From: JACCXG01 sp963785755
GTDB taxonomy: Bacteria; Acidobacteriota; Vicinamibacteria; Vicinamibacterales; 2-12-FULL-66-21
Assembly (NCBI GenBank): GCA_963785755.1
Contig: CAWAXG010000025.1
Location: 42,838 to 106,837, forward strand
Length of the DNA stretch: 64,000 nucleotides
Direction: 5' to 3'
The notes below the pieces were generated by a model. It searched no databases, was not told the DNA's origin, and was given only the letters and a program-made list of their open reading frames with translations. The stretch's first letter is position 1. Each line of letters starts with the position of its first letter. The position numbers and the translations under genes were made by a program. Of this stretch, positions 56,279-64,000 are shown one piece after another.

Positions 56279-57563
56279 CTAGACCGGTTCACCGGCGCGC
56301 CTCTCGGGGCCATCGTCCTCAGCCAGAATGGCCACCGGCACCTCGCGTCGATAGGCGCGCAGCGCCGGCGTTGCGGCCGTGATCCAGGCCGTCGCGAGCA
56401 GGCATCCAAAACCGCCGGTGATCACCGAGGCCACCGGGCCGAACTGGTTGGCGACCAGGCCGGCTTCGAGCTCTCCGAGCTGCGGCCCACCCATGAAGAA
56501 GACCATGTTGACGCCGAGCATGCGGCCTCGCAGCCGATCCGGCGTCTCGAGCTGGCGAATCAGATTGCGGAACACCGTGCTCACGGTGTCAGCGGCTCCA
56601 GTCAGCGCGAGGCAGAGGAAGGTCAGCCAGAACACGCGCGAGGCGCCGAACGCGATCGTGGCGAGGCCGTAGATCGCAATGCTCGCGATGAGCACCCGGC
56701 CGCGGCGCTCGATCACGTCGACCGCCCGCACCATCACGGCGCTGGCGAGCAGCGCGCCGGCGGCGGGTGCCGCATACAGCCAGCCGTAGCCGCGGGCGCC
56801 GACGTGGAGGATGTCCTGGGCAAAGATGGGCAGCAATGCTGTCGCCGACGAAAAGAACGTCGCGAAGAAATCCATCAACATCGTCGACCGGATGAGCGGC
56901 TGGCGAAACACGAAGCGCAGCCCCTCCAGCGCCGCGGCCACGGTGAAGTCGCCGCGTCCGGCGGTGTCGCCGCCGCGGGATCCGGCCGGCCGCATCATCA
57001 GCAGTGCGCCGATGACGACGAGAAATGACAGAGCGTTGAGCGCGTAGACCCACCAGATCCCGGCGGTGGCGATGACGAGGCCGCCGAGCGCCGGACCGAG
57101 TACCGGCTGCGGTCTGCAGCATGATGCTGTTCAGGCTGATGGCGTTGGGCAGGTCCTCTCGCGGCACGAGATTCGGCGTGAGCGCCTGCCGCGCGGGGAC
57201 GTCGAACGCGCCGGCGGCGGAACTGACTGCGGTCAGCAGATAGATCGGCCACACGACCGAGAGCCCGCGCACCGTCAGAATCGCGAGGATCGCGGCGAGC
57301 ACCGCCATCGCCGACTGCGTGATCAGCATCACCTTCCGCCGGTCGAACGCGTCCGCGGCGACGCCGCTCACCAGCGAGCAGATGATGATGGGGACGACCC
57401 GCACGAGGCCGACGATGCCGAGGGCAAGGGCGCGGCGGTCATCGGGGACGAGGATCGACACGTGCCACAGGACCGCTGCCGACTGCATCAGGCTGCCGGA
57501 GAACGAAATCAACAGGCCGATCCACAGAAGGCGGAAGTTGCGGTGGCGCAGGGCGGCGAACAT
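56279..57563 (-). CDS. MFS transporter, enterobactin-exporter (EntS)-like, with one frameshift
   Basis: ATG 57563 has AGGAG upstream. MFAALRHRNFRLLWIGLLIS begins the first six helices, including the loop VAADAFDRRKVMLIT. The first frame ends after LNSIMLQTAA; it resumes in another frame near 57108 and later reads VAAALEGLRFVFRQPLIRST and IERRGRVLIASIAIYGLATI. The reconstructed protein has about 427 residues and 12 helices, the size of EntS/drug exporters. No siderophore gene is near, so the cargo is unknown. Confidence 0.83.
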
Positions 57564-57588
57564 GCACTCCTATGCTAACCAGACGACG

Positions 57589-57633
57589 TCGATCCCGGAT
57601 CACCGATCACCGATCACCGATCACGATTAAGAT
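57589..57633. repeat. Four GATCACC-type words before the ATP-grasp gene
   Basis: Tandem GATCACC/GATCCCG words in the 77-base spacer between the divergent MFS and ATP-grasp genes. The same word makes up the arms of the palindrome at 55860-56252, but no complementary arm is present here. Confidence 0.6.
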
Positions 57634-57640
57634 CAGTACG

Positions 57641-58594
57641 ATGTCCACGCTCGATCTGGTGGTGCTGCACGAGCACCCCGAATGGCAGAAGCCGCTGTTC
57701 GAGGCGTTGACGCGCCGCGGCGTCGCGTTCGCGCCGTTCGATCTCACCCGTGCCGCGTTCAGCAACGACGAGGCGCCCCGTGCGCGGCTCTATTTCAACC
57801 AGGCCAGTCCCAGCGCGTATCTGCGCGGGCACACGCGGGCCGTGCCGCTCGCGCTTGCCTACATGCGATCGCTCGAGCTCCTGGGCGCCCGCGTACTCAA
57901 CGGCGCCGACGTCTTCGCGCTGGAGTTGAGCAAGAGCGCTCAGGCCACGCTGCTGCGGACGCTCGGCATCGACACTCCGCGCTCGATCACCTTCAACGAC
58001 GTTCGTGCGCTCGATCGATTTGCCGGCGACATCCGATGGCCCGCCGTGCTCAAGCCGGACCAGGGCGGCAGCGGCGCGCGCATCCAGGTCGTCGAATCGC
58101 TCGCGGAGGTCGAGGCGATCTTCACGCGCGATCCCTCGATCTGGCTGCCCGACAACCTGTTCCTGCTGCAGGAGTATCTGCCGCACGACCCCGACCAGGG
58201 CATCGTGCGGCTGGAGTTCCTGGGCGGCGAGCTCCTCTACGCCATGCGCGTGAAGACGCACGGCCGCTTCAACCTGTGTCCCTCGCCGGTCTGCAATCCC
58301 GATGACGGCGAGTCGGCGTGCGAAGTGCCGAGCGAGCCGGCCGCCGCCGCGCCGGCCGTCGAGTTCGCACCCTTTCCGGACGTACCCGCCGATGCCGTTC
58401 GCGTCGCCAAAGAGATCGTGCGGGCGGCCAGGCTCGATGTCGGCGGCATCGAGTATCTGGAAACCCCTGATGGCCGGCGCGTGTTCTACGACATCAACGC
58501 CAACTCGAACCTCCGGCCGTCGGTGGCCGCCGCGTTCGGCTTCGATCCGTTCGAGCGCGTGGTCGATTACCTGGTGGCGCAGCTGCAGCGCTGA
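57641..58594 (+). CDS. ATP-grasp (RimK-like) ligase
   Basis: 317 residues from ATG 57641; the upstream extension of the frame falls in the GATCACC repeat. N-terminal domain with FNQASPSAYLRGH, then the ATP-grasp core: WPAVLKPDQGGSGARIQVVE (Lys and Gly-rich loop, residues 130-150), LLQEYLPHDPDQGIVRLEFL, and the metal/ATP residues VGGIEYLETPDGRRVFYDINANSNLRP near 270-296. This pattern is typical of RimK-type carboxylate-amine or carboxylate-thiol ligases. The substrate is unknown. The protein is intact and stands alone between an exporter and the receptor gene. Confidence 0.87.
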   Translation: MSTLDLVVLHEHPEWQKPLFEALTRRGVAFAPFDLTRAAFSNDEAPRARLYFNQASPSAYLRGHTRAVPLALAYMRSLELLGARVLNGADVFALELSKSAQATLLRTLGIDTPRSITFNDVRALDRFAGDIRWPAVLKPDQGGSGARIQVVESLAEVEAIFTRDPSIWLPDNLFLLQEYLPHDPDQGIVRLEFLGGELLYAMRVKTHGRFNLCPSPVCNPDDGESACEVPSEPAAAAPAVEFAPFPDVPADAVRVAKEIVRAARLDVGGIEYLETPDGRRVFYDINANSNLRPSVAAAFGFDPFERVVDYLVAQLQR

Positions 58595-58689
58595 GGTACA
58601 GTTCGCTCCGGCTCACACGGTCCCGATCGTCGGTCCCGCGGCCCTTCAAGTTTTTCCGGTCCATTCTCGCTGTTCAAGATGGAGGCCCA

Positions 58690-61488
58690 ATGGCTCAAAG
58701 GAAGCGGGGCTGGATCTCATCCGTGCTCGCTGTCGCGGCGGCGTGTGTCCTGTGGCCGGCAGCCGGACTCGCGCAGGGTGTCACCGGAGCGCTCATCGGC
58801 ACGGTTCGGAGTGCGGATGGCGGGGTAATTTCAGGGGCAACGGCGCGCCTCGAATCGCCCGCGCTGATTGGCGGACCACGGAGCGTCACGACGAACGACC
58901 GGGGACACCTCCGTTTTGTCAGCCTGCCGCCTGGCCTGTACACCCTCGAGATCGCGATGGCCGGATTCGCAACCTACCGCGGCGAACGCATCGAAGTGGG
59001 CGCCGGTGAAACAGTCGAGAGAACGGTCCGGTTGCCCCTGGCGGGGTTCGCCGCATCCATCGTCGTGGAGGGAGCAGGCACGCGGATCGAGGCTCGCAAC
59101 GCGGGATTCGGCACGCGCTTCGGCGCCGACGACCTCAGGAGGATTCCGACGCGCCGCGCGAGCATGTTCGACCCCATCCGCACCGCTCCGGGTATCTCTC
59201 CCACGTCGCCCTCGAGCGCGACCGTGAGCACGATCTCCGCGTTTGGTTCGGGTACCAACGAAAACATTTTCCTCATCGATGGCACGAACTTCACGTGTTC
59301 CTGCAACGGGATCGCGCGGTCGGAGCCCGGCATCGATTTCATCGAAGAAGTCCACGTGCAGTCGGTGGGGGCGTCAGCCGAGTTCGGCAACGTCCAGGGA
59401 GCCGTCATCAACGTCGTCACCGCCCAGGGAAGCGACCGCTTTCTCGTTGGCAGTTCGTACTATGGCCAGTGGTCGGGCCTGACGAGTCAACCGGTTCGAA
59501 TCCCGATCACCCCTGGTCAAGGAGAGAGCGGATACGAGCGCGCCAGATACCGTGACTTCACGGCGAGCGCCGGCGGCCCCGCCTTGCGTAACCGGCTGTG
59601 GTTCTTCGCGGGACATCATCGTCTTCGGGACTACGACAGTCAGCCGGGCACCGATCCGCGATTCCCGAGGACGAACCAGCAGGACAAGGTCATCGGAAAG
59701 TTGACCTGGAAGCCCGCCTCCGATTGGCACGTCGTCTCGAGCCTGTACTACGAGCACTGGGTCGTGCCCGAACAACCAACGGCGGCCAAGCCGTTCGCCG
59801 CGACGTCGCGGCGAAGCGCTTCCGTTCCGGCGTGGACCTTTGGCCATCTGACGCATACATGGACTGCCAATACGGTATGGGACGTGCGTGTGGGACGATT
59901 CGCCTACAACCAACGAGACGACCCGAGCAGCGGCGATCCCTCAATTCCAGGCCGGACTGACAACGCAAGGGGGACCTCGAGCGGCGCGCCCTCAACGCTT
60001 GGCGGACCCACGATCGCCAGAACCACCGGCAAAGCGACCATCACCCATTACCGGCCGGCGTTGATGGGGGGCGATCATCAATGGAAGGCGGGTGTCCAGG
60101 TCGAAAAGGGGGACCACCACTCGATCAGCTTTCTCCCAGGTGGCCGGCGATTTCTTGATGTCAACGGCGAACCATCAGAGGTTGTCACGAGCCCGCCCTC
60201 GCACATCGGCGCGTATTTCGTGACCGCGGCCGCGTTCGCGAGCGACGCCTTCACGATTGGCGATCGAATGACGATCAATGCGGGCATTCGCTTCGACCAT
60301 CACCGCGCCGGCAGCCAGGACCTGCCCGCAATCGACGCCAGCGGAGGTGAGACCGACGTGATCATCCGCGGCCTGGGCACGCTGTATACATGGAACCTGT
60401 GGTCACCACGGCTCGGATGGATCCTGAAACTCTCCGCTGATTCGCGCTCGATGCTCCGCGCGAGCTACGGGCGGTTCAGCCAGGGGGTGCTGACCGGCGA
60501 GATCCAGCCTTTCCACCCGGGTGCGATGCCGACGACGACGACCGCGTTTTCCACGGCGACCGGTGATTATTCGGGTCCCTCGCGCACGGTCGATCCCATG
60601 ACCAACGTGGCATTCGACCCCTCGACGCGCGCGCCGTACACCAATGAGCTCTCCGTCTCAGTCGATCGCCAGGTTAGCGACCACGTCGCCGTTACCGTTG
60701 CCTACGTGCGAAAGGACGGCCGCGACTTTATCGGGTGGACCGACATCGGCGGCCGATATGTCGAGCAGTTGAGGGTGCTGCCGGATGGCCGGTCGCTGAC
60801 GGTGTTTGCGCTCGACAACCTGGCGGACGACCGGCGCTTTCTGCTGACGAATCCGTCGGGTTACGAATTGACCTACAACGGACTCGTGACGGTCGTCGAG
60901 AAACGGCGATCCGGTATCTGGCAGGCGTTCGGCTCGTACACCTGGTCGCGCGCGTCCGGCCTGCAGCCGTCGAGCGGAACGAACGCCGCCGGCGCGCAGG
61001 TGAGTACGGTCGCTCCCCCACCGGCGCCGAACGGTCTCACATTCGGACGCGATCCCAACGATCTGACCAACGCCCGCGGCAGGCTGCCGAACGATCGGCC
61101 GCACGTCTTCCGGATGATGGGCAGCATCGACCTGCCGCGTACGCAGATCACGATCGCCGGCAACTTTCAGCATTTCAGCGGCAAGCCGTGGGCGGATTCC
61201 ACATTGGTGGAAACGCCGCAAAACCGCCAGCAACGGGTGTTGCTGGAGCCGCGCGGCTCTCGCCGGCTGTCCTCGCAATCGCTGCTCGACCTGCGGATCT
61301 CCAGACCCTTCACCGTCGCCGGGCTCGGCCGGGTGGATTTGCTGGCAGACGTCCTGAACCTGCTCAACGACACGGCGGAGGAGGCCCTGCAGACAGACGT
61401 TCGATTCAACTCGAATTTCGGCCGGCCGATCACCTTCATAGATCCGCGCCGTCTGATGATCGGCGTGCGAGTCAACCTGGGCCGCTGA
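58690..61488 (+). CDS. Oar-like TonB-dependent receptor
   Basis: 932 residues. A signal peptide ends near residue 30. A carboxypeptidase-regulatory-like domain follows (GALIGTVRSADGGVISGATA to about 120), then a plug domain with NENIFLIDGTNFTC and SVGASAEFGNVQGAVINVVT (to about 250), then a long 22-stranded-type barrel ending RLMIGVRVNLGR. These are features of large outer-membrane receptors in acidobacteria and myxobacteria. They import glycans, siderophores or peptides, or take part in secretion. Cys residues CSCNG near 201 are unusual in a plug. The gene ends one base before the next permease gene, so both should be on one transcript. Confidence 0.9.
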   Translation: MAQRKRGWISSVLAVAAACVLWPAAGLAQGVTGALIGTVRSADGGVISGATARLESPALIGGPRSVTTNDRGHLRFVSLPPGLYTLEIAMAGFATYRGERIEVGAGETVERTVRLPLAGFAASIVVEGAGTRIEARNAGFGTRFGADDLRRIPTRRASMFDPIRTAPGISPTSPSSATVSTISAFGSGTNENIFLIDGTNFTCSCNGIARSEPGIDFIEEVHVQSVGASAEFGNVQGAVINVVTAQGSDRFLVGSSYYGQWSGLTSQPVRIPITPGQGESGYERARYRDFTASAGGPALRNRLWFFAGHHRLRDYDSQPGTDPRFPRTNQQDKVIGKLTWKPASDWHVVSSLYYEHWVVPEQPTAAKPFAATSRRSASVPAWTFGHLTHTWTANTVWDVRVGRFAYNQRDDPSSGDPSIPGRTDNARGTSSGAPSTLGGPTIARTTGKATITHYRPALMGGDHQWKAGVQVEKGDHHSISFLPGGRRFLDVNGEPSEVVTSPPSHIGAYFVTAAAFASDAFTIGDRMTINAGIRFDHHRAGSQDLPAIDASGGETDVIIRGLGTLYTWNLWSPRLGWILKLSADSRSMLRASYGRFSQGVLTGEIQPFHPGAMPTTTTAFSTATGDYSGPSRTVDPMTNVAFDPSTRAPYTNELSVSVDRQVSDHVAVTVAYVRKDGRDFIGWTDIGGRYVEQLRVLPDGRSLTVFALDNLADDRRFLLTNPSGYELTYNGLVTVVEKRRSGIWQAFGSYTWSRASGLQPSSGTNAAGAQVSTVAPPPAPNGLTFGRDPNDLTNARGRLPNDRPHVFRMMGSIDLPRTQITIAGNFQHFSGKPWADSTLVETPQNRQQRVLLEPRGSRRLSSQSLLDLRISRPFTVAGLGRVDLLADVLNLLNDTAEEALQTDVRFNSNFGRPITFIDPRRLMIGVRVNLGR

Positions 61489-61489
61489 C

Positions 61490-63937
61490 ATGCAGGGATT
61501 CGTCGGAGACTTGAGACTCGCTGCCCGTCGCCTGGCGGCTACGCCGCTGTTCAGCATTTTCGCCGTCATGTCGCTGGCGGTCGGCGTCGGGCTCACGACT
61601 GCGGTCTACTCCATCGTCGATTCCATCTTCCTGCGAGACACGGGAATCCGCGATCCCGATCGCCTTCTATTCGTCGTGACGCCCTACGACGGCCGAATGT
61701 TGAAAGGGTTCATCTCCGTCCCCGAGTTTCACCATCTGCGCCTCACTCAGACTTCGTTTCGCGACATCTCCGCGTCGACAACGTTCCATCCTCCCGTCGT
61801 GCTTCCGTCAGGGACCGAGCTGCTGCAGACAGAAGCGGTCGTCGGGAATTACTTTTCGACCGTCGGAATTGATGCAGCGATTGGCAGGACCATCCAGACG
61901 GAGGACGATGAGGAACGTGCGAGGGTTGTCGTCCTGAGCCACTCGCTGTGGCGTTCGCGCTTCGGCGCGGATCGGGGGATCGTCGGACGCACGATCCGCA
62001 TATCCGGCGAGCCATTCGAGATTATTGGCGTCGTGGCGGCGCCCTTCGAAGGGGCGAGCGGTGGAGTGCCCGGCACAAGGGTCTGGATTCCCCTGGGCGT
62101 GTCGGTTACTGCCCCTCGCGAAGACCATTTGCTCGTGTTCGGACGCCTCGCTTTGACGCGAACGACAGACACGGCGTCCGCGGAGCTTGGCGCGATCGCG
62201 GCTAATCTGGACGGCATAATGCCGTTGAGCCCGGCGCGGCCGATGGAACGACGCTGGAAAGCGAAGTCGATCACGGCGATCACGCAGGACGACACGCTCG
62301 TCCGCCGAGCCGGCCTGACGATCGTCTCGCTGGTGGTCCTCGTTCTGGCCGTCGCCTGCACGAACCTGGCGAATCTGGTGCTCGCGCGTGGCACGACGAG
62401 GCAGTCGGAGATTGCCGTCCGCCGGGCGCTCGGCGCATCGCGCTGGCGGCTCGTGCGGGAACAATCGGCCGAAAGTCTCATTATTGCGATCGCCGGCGCC
62501 GCGGCTGCGGCGCTCGTGTTTCAGTACCTGCGCGCACTGTTCGATGTCGAGCTGAACGTTCCGCTCCCGATGGGAGGGCACTGGACGCTGGCGATTCAGC
62601 CCGTACTCAACGTCGCGACGTTGGGTATTGCCGTATCAGCGCTGATGACATCGTTGGTTGTCTTCGGCATCGAGCCCGCCGTGCAGCTCACCCGGGCGAG
62701 CGACATAAGGGGACTGCTGGCTGCGAGCACGGGCGGTGCGGCGAACCCGAGGAAGCGCCGCCAGCGAATGCTGCTGCGCTGGCAGATCGCCGTCGCCGCC
62801 GGATTCTTCATCATCGCGACGATGTTCGTGAAGTACACGATCGAGGAGGCGCGGCACGACTCAGGCATCGCGATTGGTCAGCTTGGTGTAGCCGTCGTCG
62901 ACATCCACGCGCAGCAGTGGGGCGCCCCGCGCATGCGGCGCACGGTCGAGCGCGTCGTCGAAATAGCGAAACAGGATCCCGCCGTGGAGGCGGTGTCCAT
63001 CTCGAGCGGAATGCCCTATGGAGTGCCCACGCAGAACGGCGTGACACTCGCCCTTCCAGGGGTATCCCTCGATGATCCGAGCGGCGGCTACAAAGTCACC
63101 GCGATTCGGGCCACACCATCCATCTTCCGGGTCCTCGGTGTGCCAATCGTGCGCGGCCGCGGTTTCAATGAGCTTGACCTGGTTGCCGCTGCTCCGGTGG
63201 TCGTCTTGAGCGACTTCGCGGCACGTCGCGTCTTTCGAACGGCTGATGCTGTCGGACAACCGGTGCGCGTCCAGCGTCAGCACTCGGCTGCGATTACGGC
63301 GACGGTGATTGGGCTTGCCCGCGACACCGACGTCGGGCAAATGCTCGGCGAGCCACGTGGTCTCGTCTATCTGCCGTGGACGTCGTCTGATGATCCGTTT
63401 CTGACAATTGGCGTGCGTTCGACGGCCGGCGCGTCCGCAGCCGTGCGCACGCTGCGGAAAGCGCTGCGTAACGCAGATCCGGACCTCGCCGTTGACGCCA
63501 TCGGAACAGGCCGCACCATGCTTGCGGGTCCGTACGTATTCTTGCGGGCGGCGGGTATGGCTGCCCTCGCGCTGGGAATGGTGACACTACTGCTCGCCAT
63601 GGTGGGCCTCTTCGGGATCCAATCCCACATCGTTGCGAACCGAACCCGTGAGATCGGCGTCAGGATGTCGCTCGGAGCCACGGCGTCAGAGATCAAGATG
63701 ATGGTGCTGAAAGAGGGCTGTCGGCCGGTCTTCGAAGGGCTGGCCATTGGCCTTTTCATGGGGTTCGCCGGCCGGGCAATCGTCCGCTCCTACCTCGACG
63801 CCGAGGTGAGCATCGTGGATGCGTGGATGCTGCTAGTCGTGCCGATACCACTGGTGATGGCAGCGCTCTGCGCGTGTTATCTGCCGGCGAGCCGCGCGTC
63901 AGCGCTGCAGCCGAGTGCCGCGCTCCGTCACATCTGA
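61490..63937 (+). CDS. MacB/FtsX-type ABC transporter permease, orphan ADOP family (third copy)
   Basis: 815 residues, starting one base after the receptor stop. The layout is as in the other two copies: an N-terminal helix (about 15-40), a MacB core, an FtsX block (VVLVLAVACTNLANLVLARG near 280 and IAVRRALGASRWRL), a second core, and a terminal FtsX block with VANRTREIGVRMSLGATASE. No ATPase gene is adjacent. The tight link to an outer-membrane receptor suggests a shared trans-envelope job, which is inference from gene order. Confidence 0.9.
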   Translation: MQGFVGDLRLAARRLAATPLFSIFAVMSLAVGVGLTTAVYSIVDSIFLRDTGIRDPDRLLFVVTPYDGRMLKGFISVPEFHHLRLTQTSFRDISASTTFHPPVVLPSGTELLQTEAVVGNYFSTVGIDAAIGRTIQTEDDEERARVVVLSHSLWRSRFGADRGIVGRTIRISGEPFEIIGVVAAPFEGASGGVPGTRVWIPLGVSVTAPREDHLLVFGRLALTRTTDTASAELGAIAANLDGIMPLSPARPMERRWKAKSITAITQDDTLVRRAGLTIVSLVVLVLAVACTNLANLVLARGTTRQSEIAVRRALGASRWRLVREQSAESLIIAIAGAAAAALVFQYLRALFDVELNVPLPMGGHWTLAIQPVLNVATLGIAVSALMTSLVVFGIEPAVQLTRASDIRGLLAASTGGAANPRKRRQRMLLRWQIAVAAGFFIIATMFVKYTIEEARHDSGIAIGQLGVAVVDIHAQQWGAPRMRRTVERVVEIAKQDPAVEAVSISSGMPYGVPTQNGVTLALPGVSLDDPSGGYKVTAIRATPSIFRVLGVPIVRGRGFNELDLVAAAPVVVLSDFAARRVFRTADAVGQPVRVQRQHSAAITATVIGLARDTDVGQMLGEPRGLVYLPWTSSDDPFLTIGVRSTAGASAAVRTLRKALRNADPDLAVDAIGTGRTMLAGPYVFLRAAGMAALALGMVTLLLAMVGLFGIQSHIVANRTREIGVRMSLGATASEIKMMVLKEGCRPVFEGLAIGLFMGFAGRAIVRSYLDAEVSIVDAWMLLVVPIPLVMAALCACYLPASRASALQPSAALRHI

Positions 63938-63955
63938 CCCCGCAAGATCACCGTG

Positions 63956-64000
63956 TCAGCGCTGAAAGCTGTTGAGGACGACCGTAATCGCCGCCGATTG
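63956..64000 (-). CDS. C-terminal end of an unknown gene, possibly a PD40-type protein kinase (5' part outside window)
   Basis: On the minus strand the frame from the window edge reads QSAAITVVLNSFQR and then TGA at 63958-63956. The segment ITVVLN resembles the last strand seen at the end of acidobacterial Ser/Thr kinases with PD40 repeats (compare FLSVFLNWAG in the kinase at 11535). Fourteen residues are too few for a firm call. Confidence 0.3.
   Translation of the reverse strand, partial: QSAAITVVLNSFQR

Overview
GC-rich, gene-dense bacterial chromosome segment. I infer an acidobacterium, probably Vicinamibacteria-like. The grounds are three large MacB/FtsX permeases without a partner ATPase (the Acidobacterial Duplicated Orphan Permease type), VWFA-related acidobacterial proteins next to TPR genes, Ser/Thr kinases with TolB/PD40 or formylglycine-enzyme tails, a membrane-bound PVC-type cytochrome dehydrogenase and an Oar-like TonB-dependent receptor. 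No rRNA, tRNA, phage, insertion sequence or CRISPR array was seen.

Layout. 0-16 kb: end of a LytS-like sensor kinase, a Crp regulator, two small Cys-rich proteins, a Tat-exported Gfo/Idh/MocA dehydrogenase, two orphan permeases around a beta-barrel protein and a halogenase-like flavoprotein, a Ser/Thr kinase with PD40 repeats, and a TetR/RibD-fold pair sharing a clear operator. 16-30 kb: an ArsR-SRPBCC-DinB operon, a secreted VWFA protein, an SGNH hydrolase, a STAS protein, an Xre-RES toxin-antitoxin pair, a kinase/FGE/hydrolase fusion, an amidohydrolase and a cytochrome dehydrogenase. 30-45 kb: a nine-domain hybrid histidine kinase, an F420/NADP-type reductase translationally coupled to an S1-repeat protein, a TPR protein, a phoD remnant, a cold-shock protein, ThuA, a solute-binding protein, a nuclease-fold protein, PPK2, VapBC and a sulfatase. 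45-64 kb: a TPR/VWA pair, an M14 carboxypeptidase, a DUF6178-like protein, an APC permease, an esterase, an Nramp-like transporter, an MFS exporter, an ATP-grasp enzyme, and a TonB-type receptor abutting the third orphan permease.

Two window-wide patterns stand out. First, about 23 single-base frameshifts break otherwise well-conserved genes between 16.4 and 57.2 kb, nine of them in the hybrid kinase. I see none in the recognised genes before 16.4 kb or after 57.2 kb. Uncorrected assembly indels are the simplest reading, so the broken genes are annotated here at full extent as CDS with the frameshifts stated. Second, many spacers hold imperfect palindromes built from short repeated words, some nearly 400 bp long, and some words recur in distant spacers.

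Regulation visible in the sequence: several small regulator or antitoxin genes (ArsR, VapB, Xre, perhaps TetR) have good -35/-10 boxes placed so that the transcript would start at or within a few bases of the start codon. Three of these carry palindromic operators inside the promoter.
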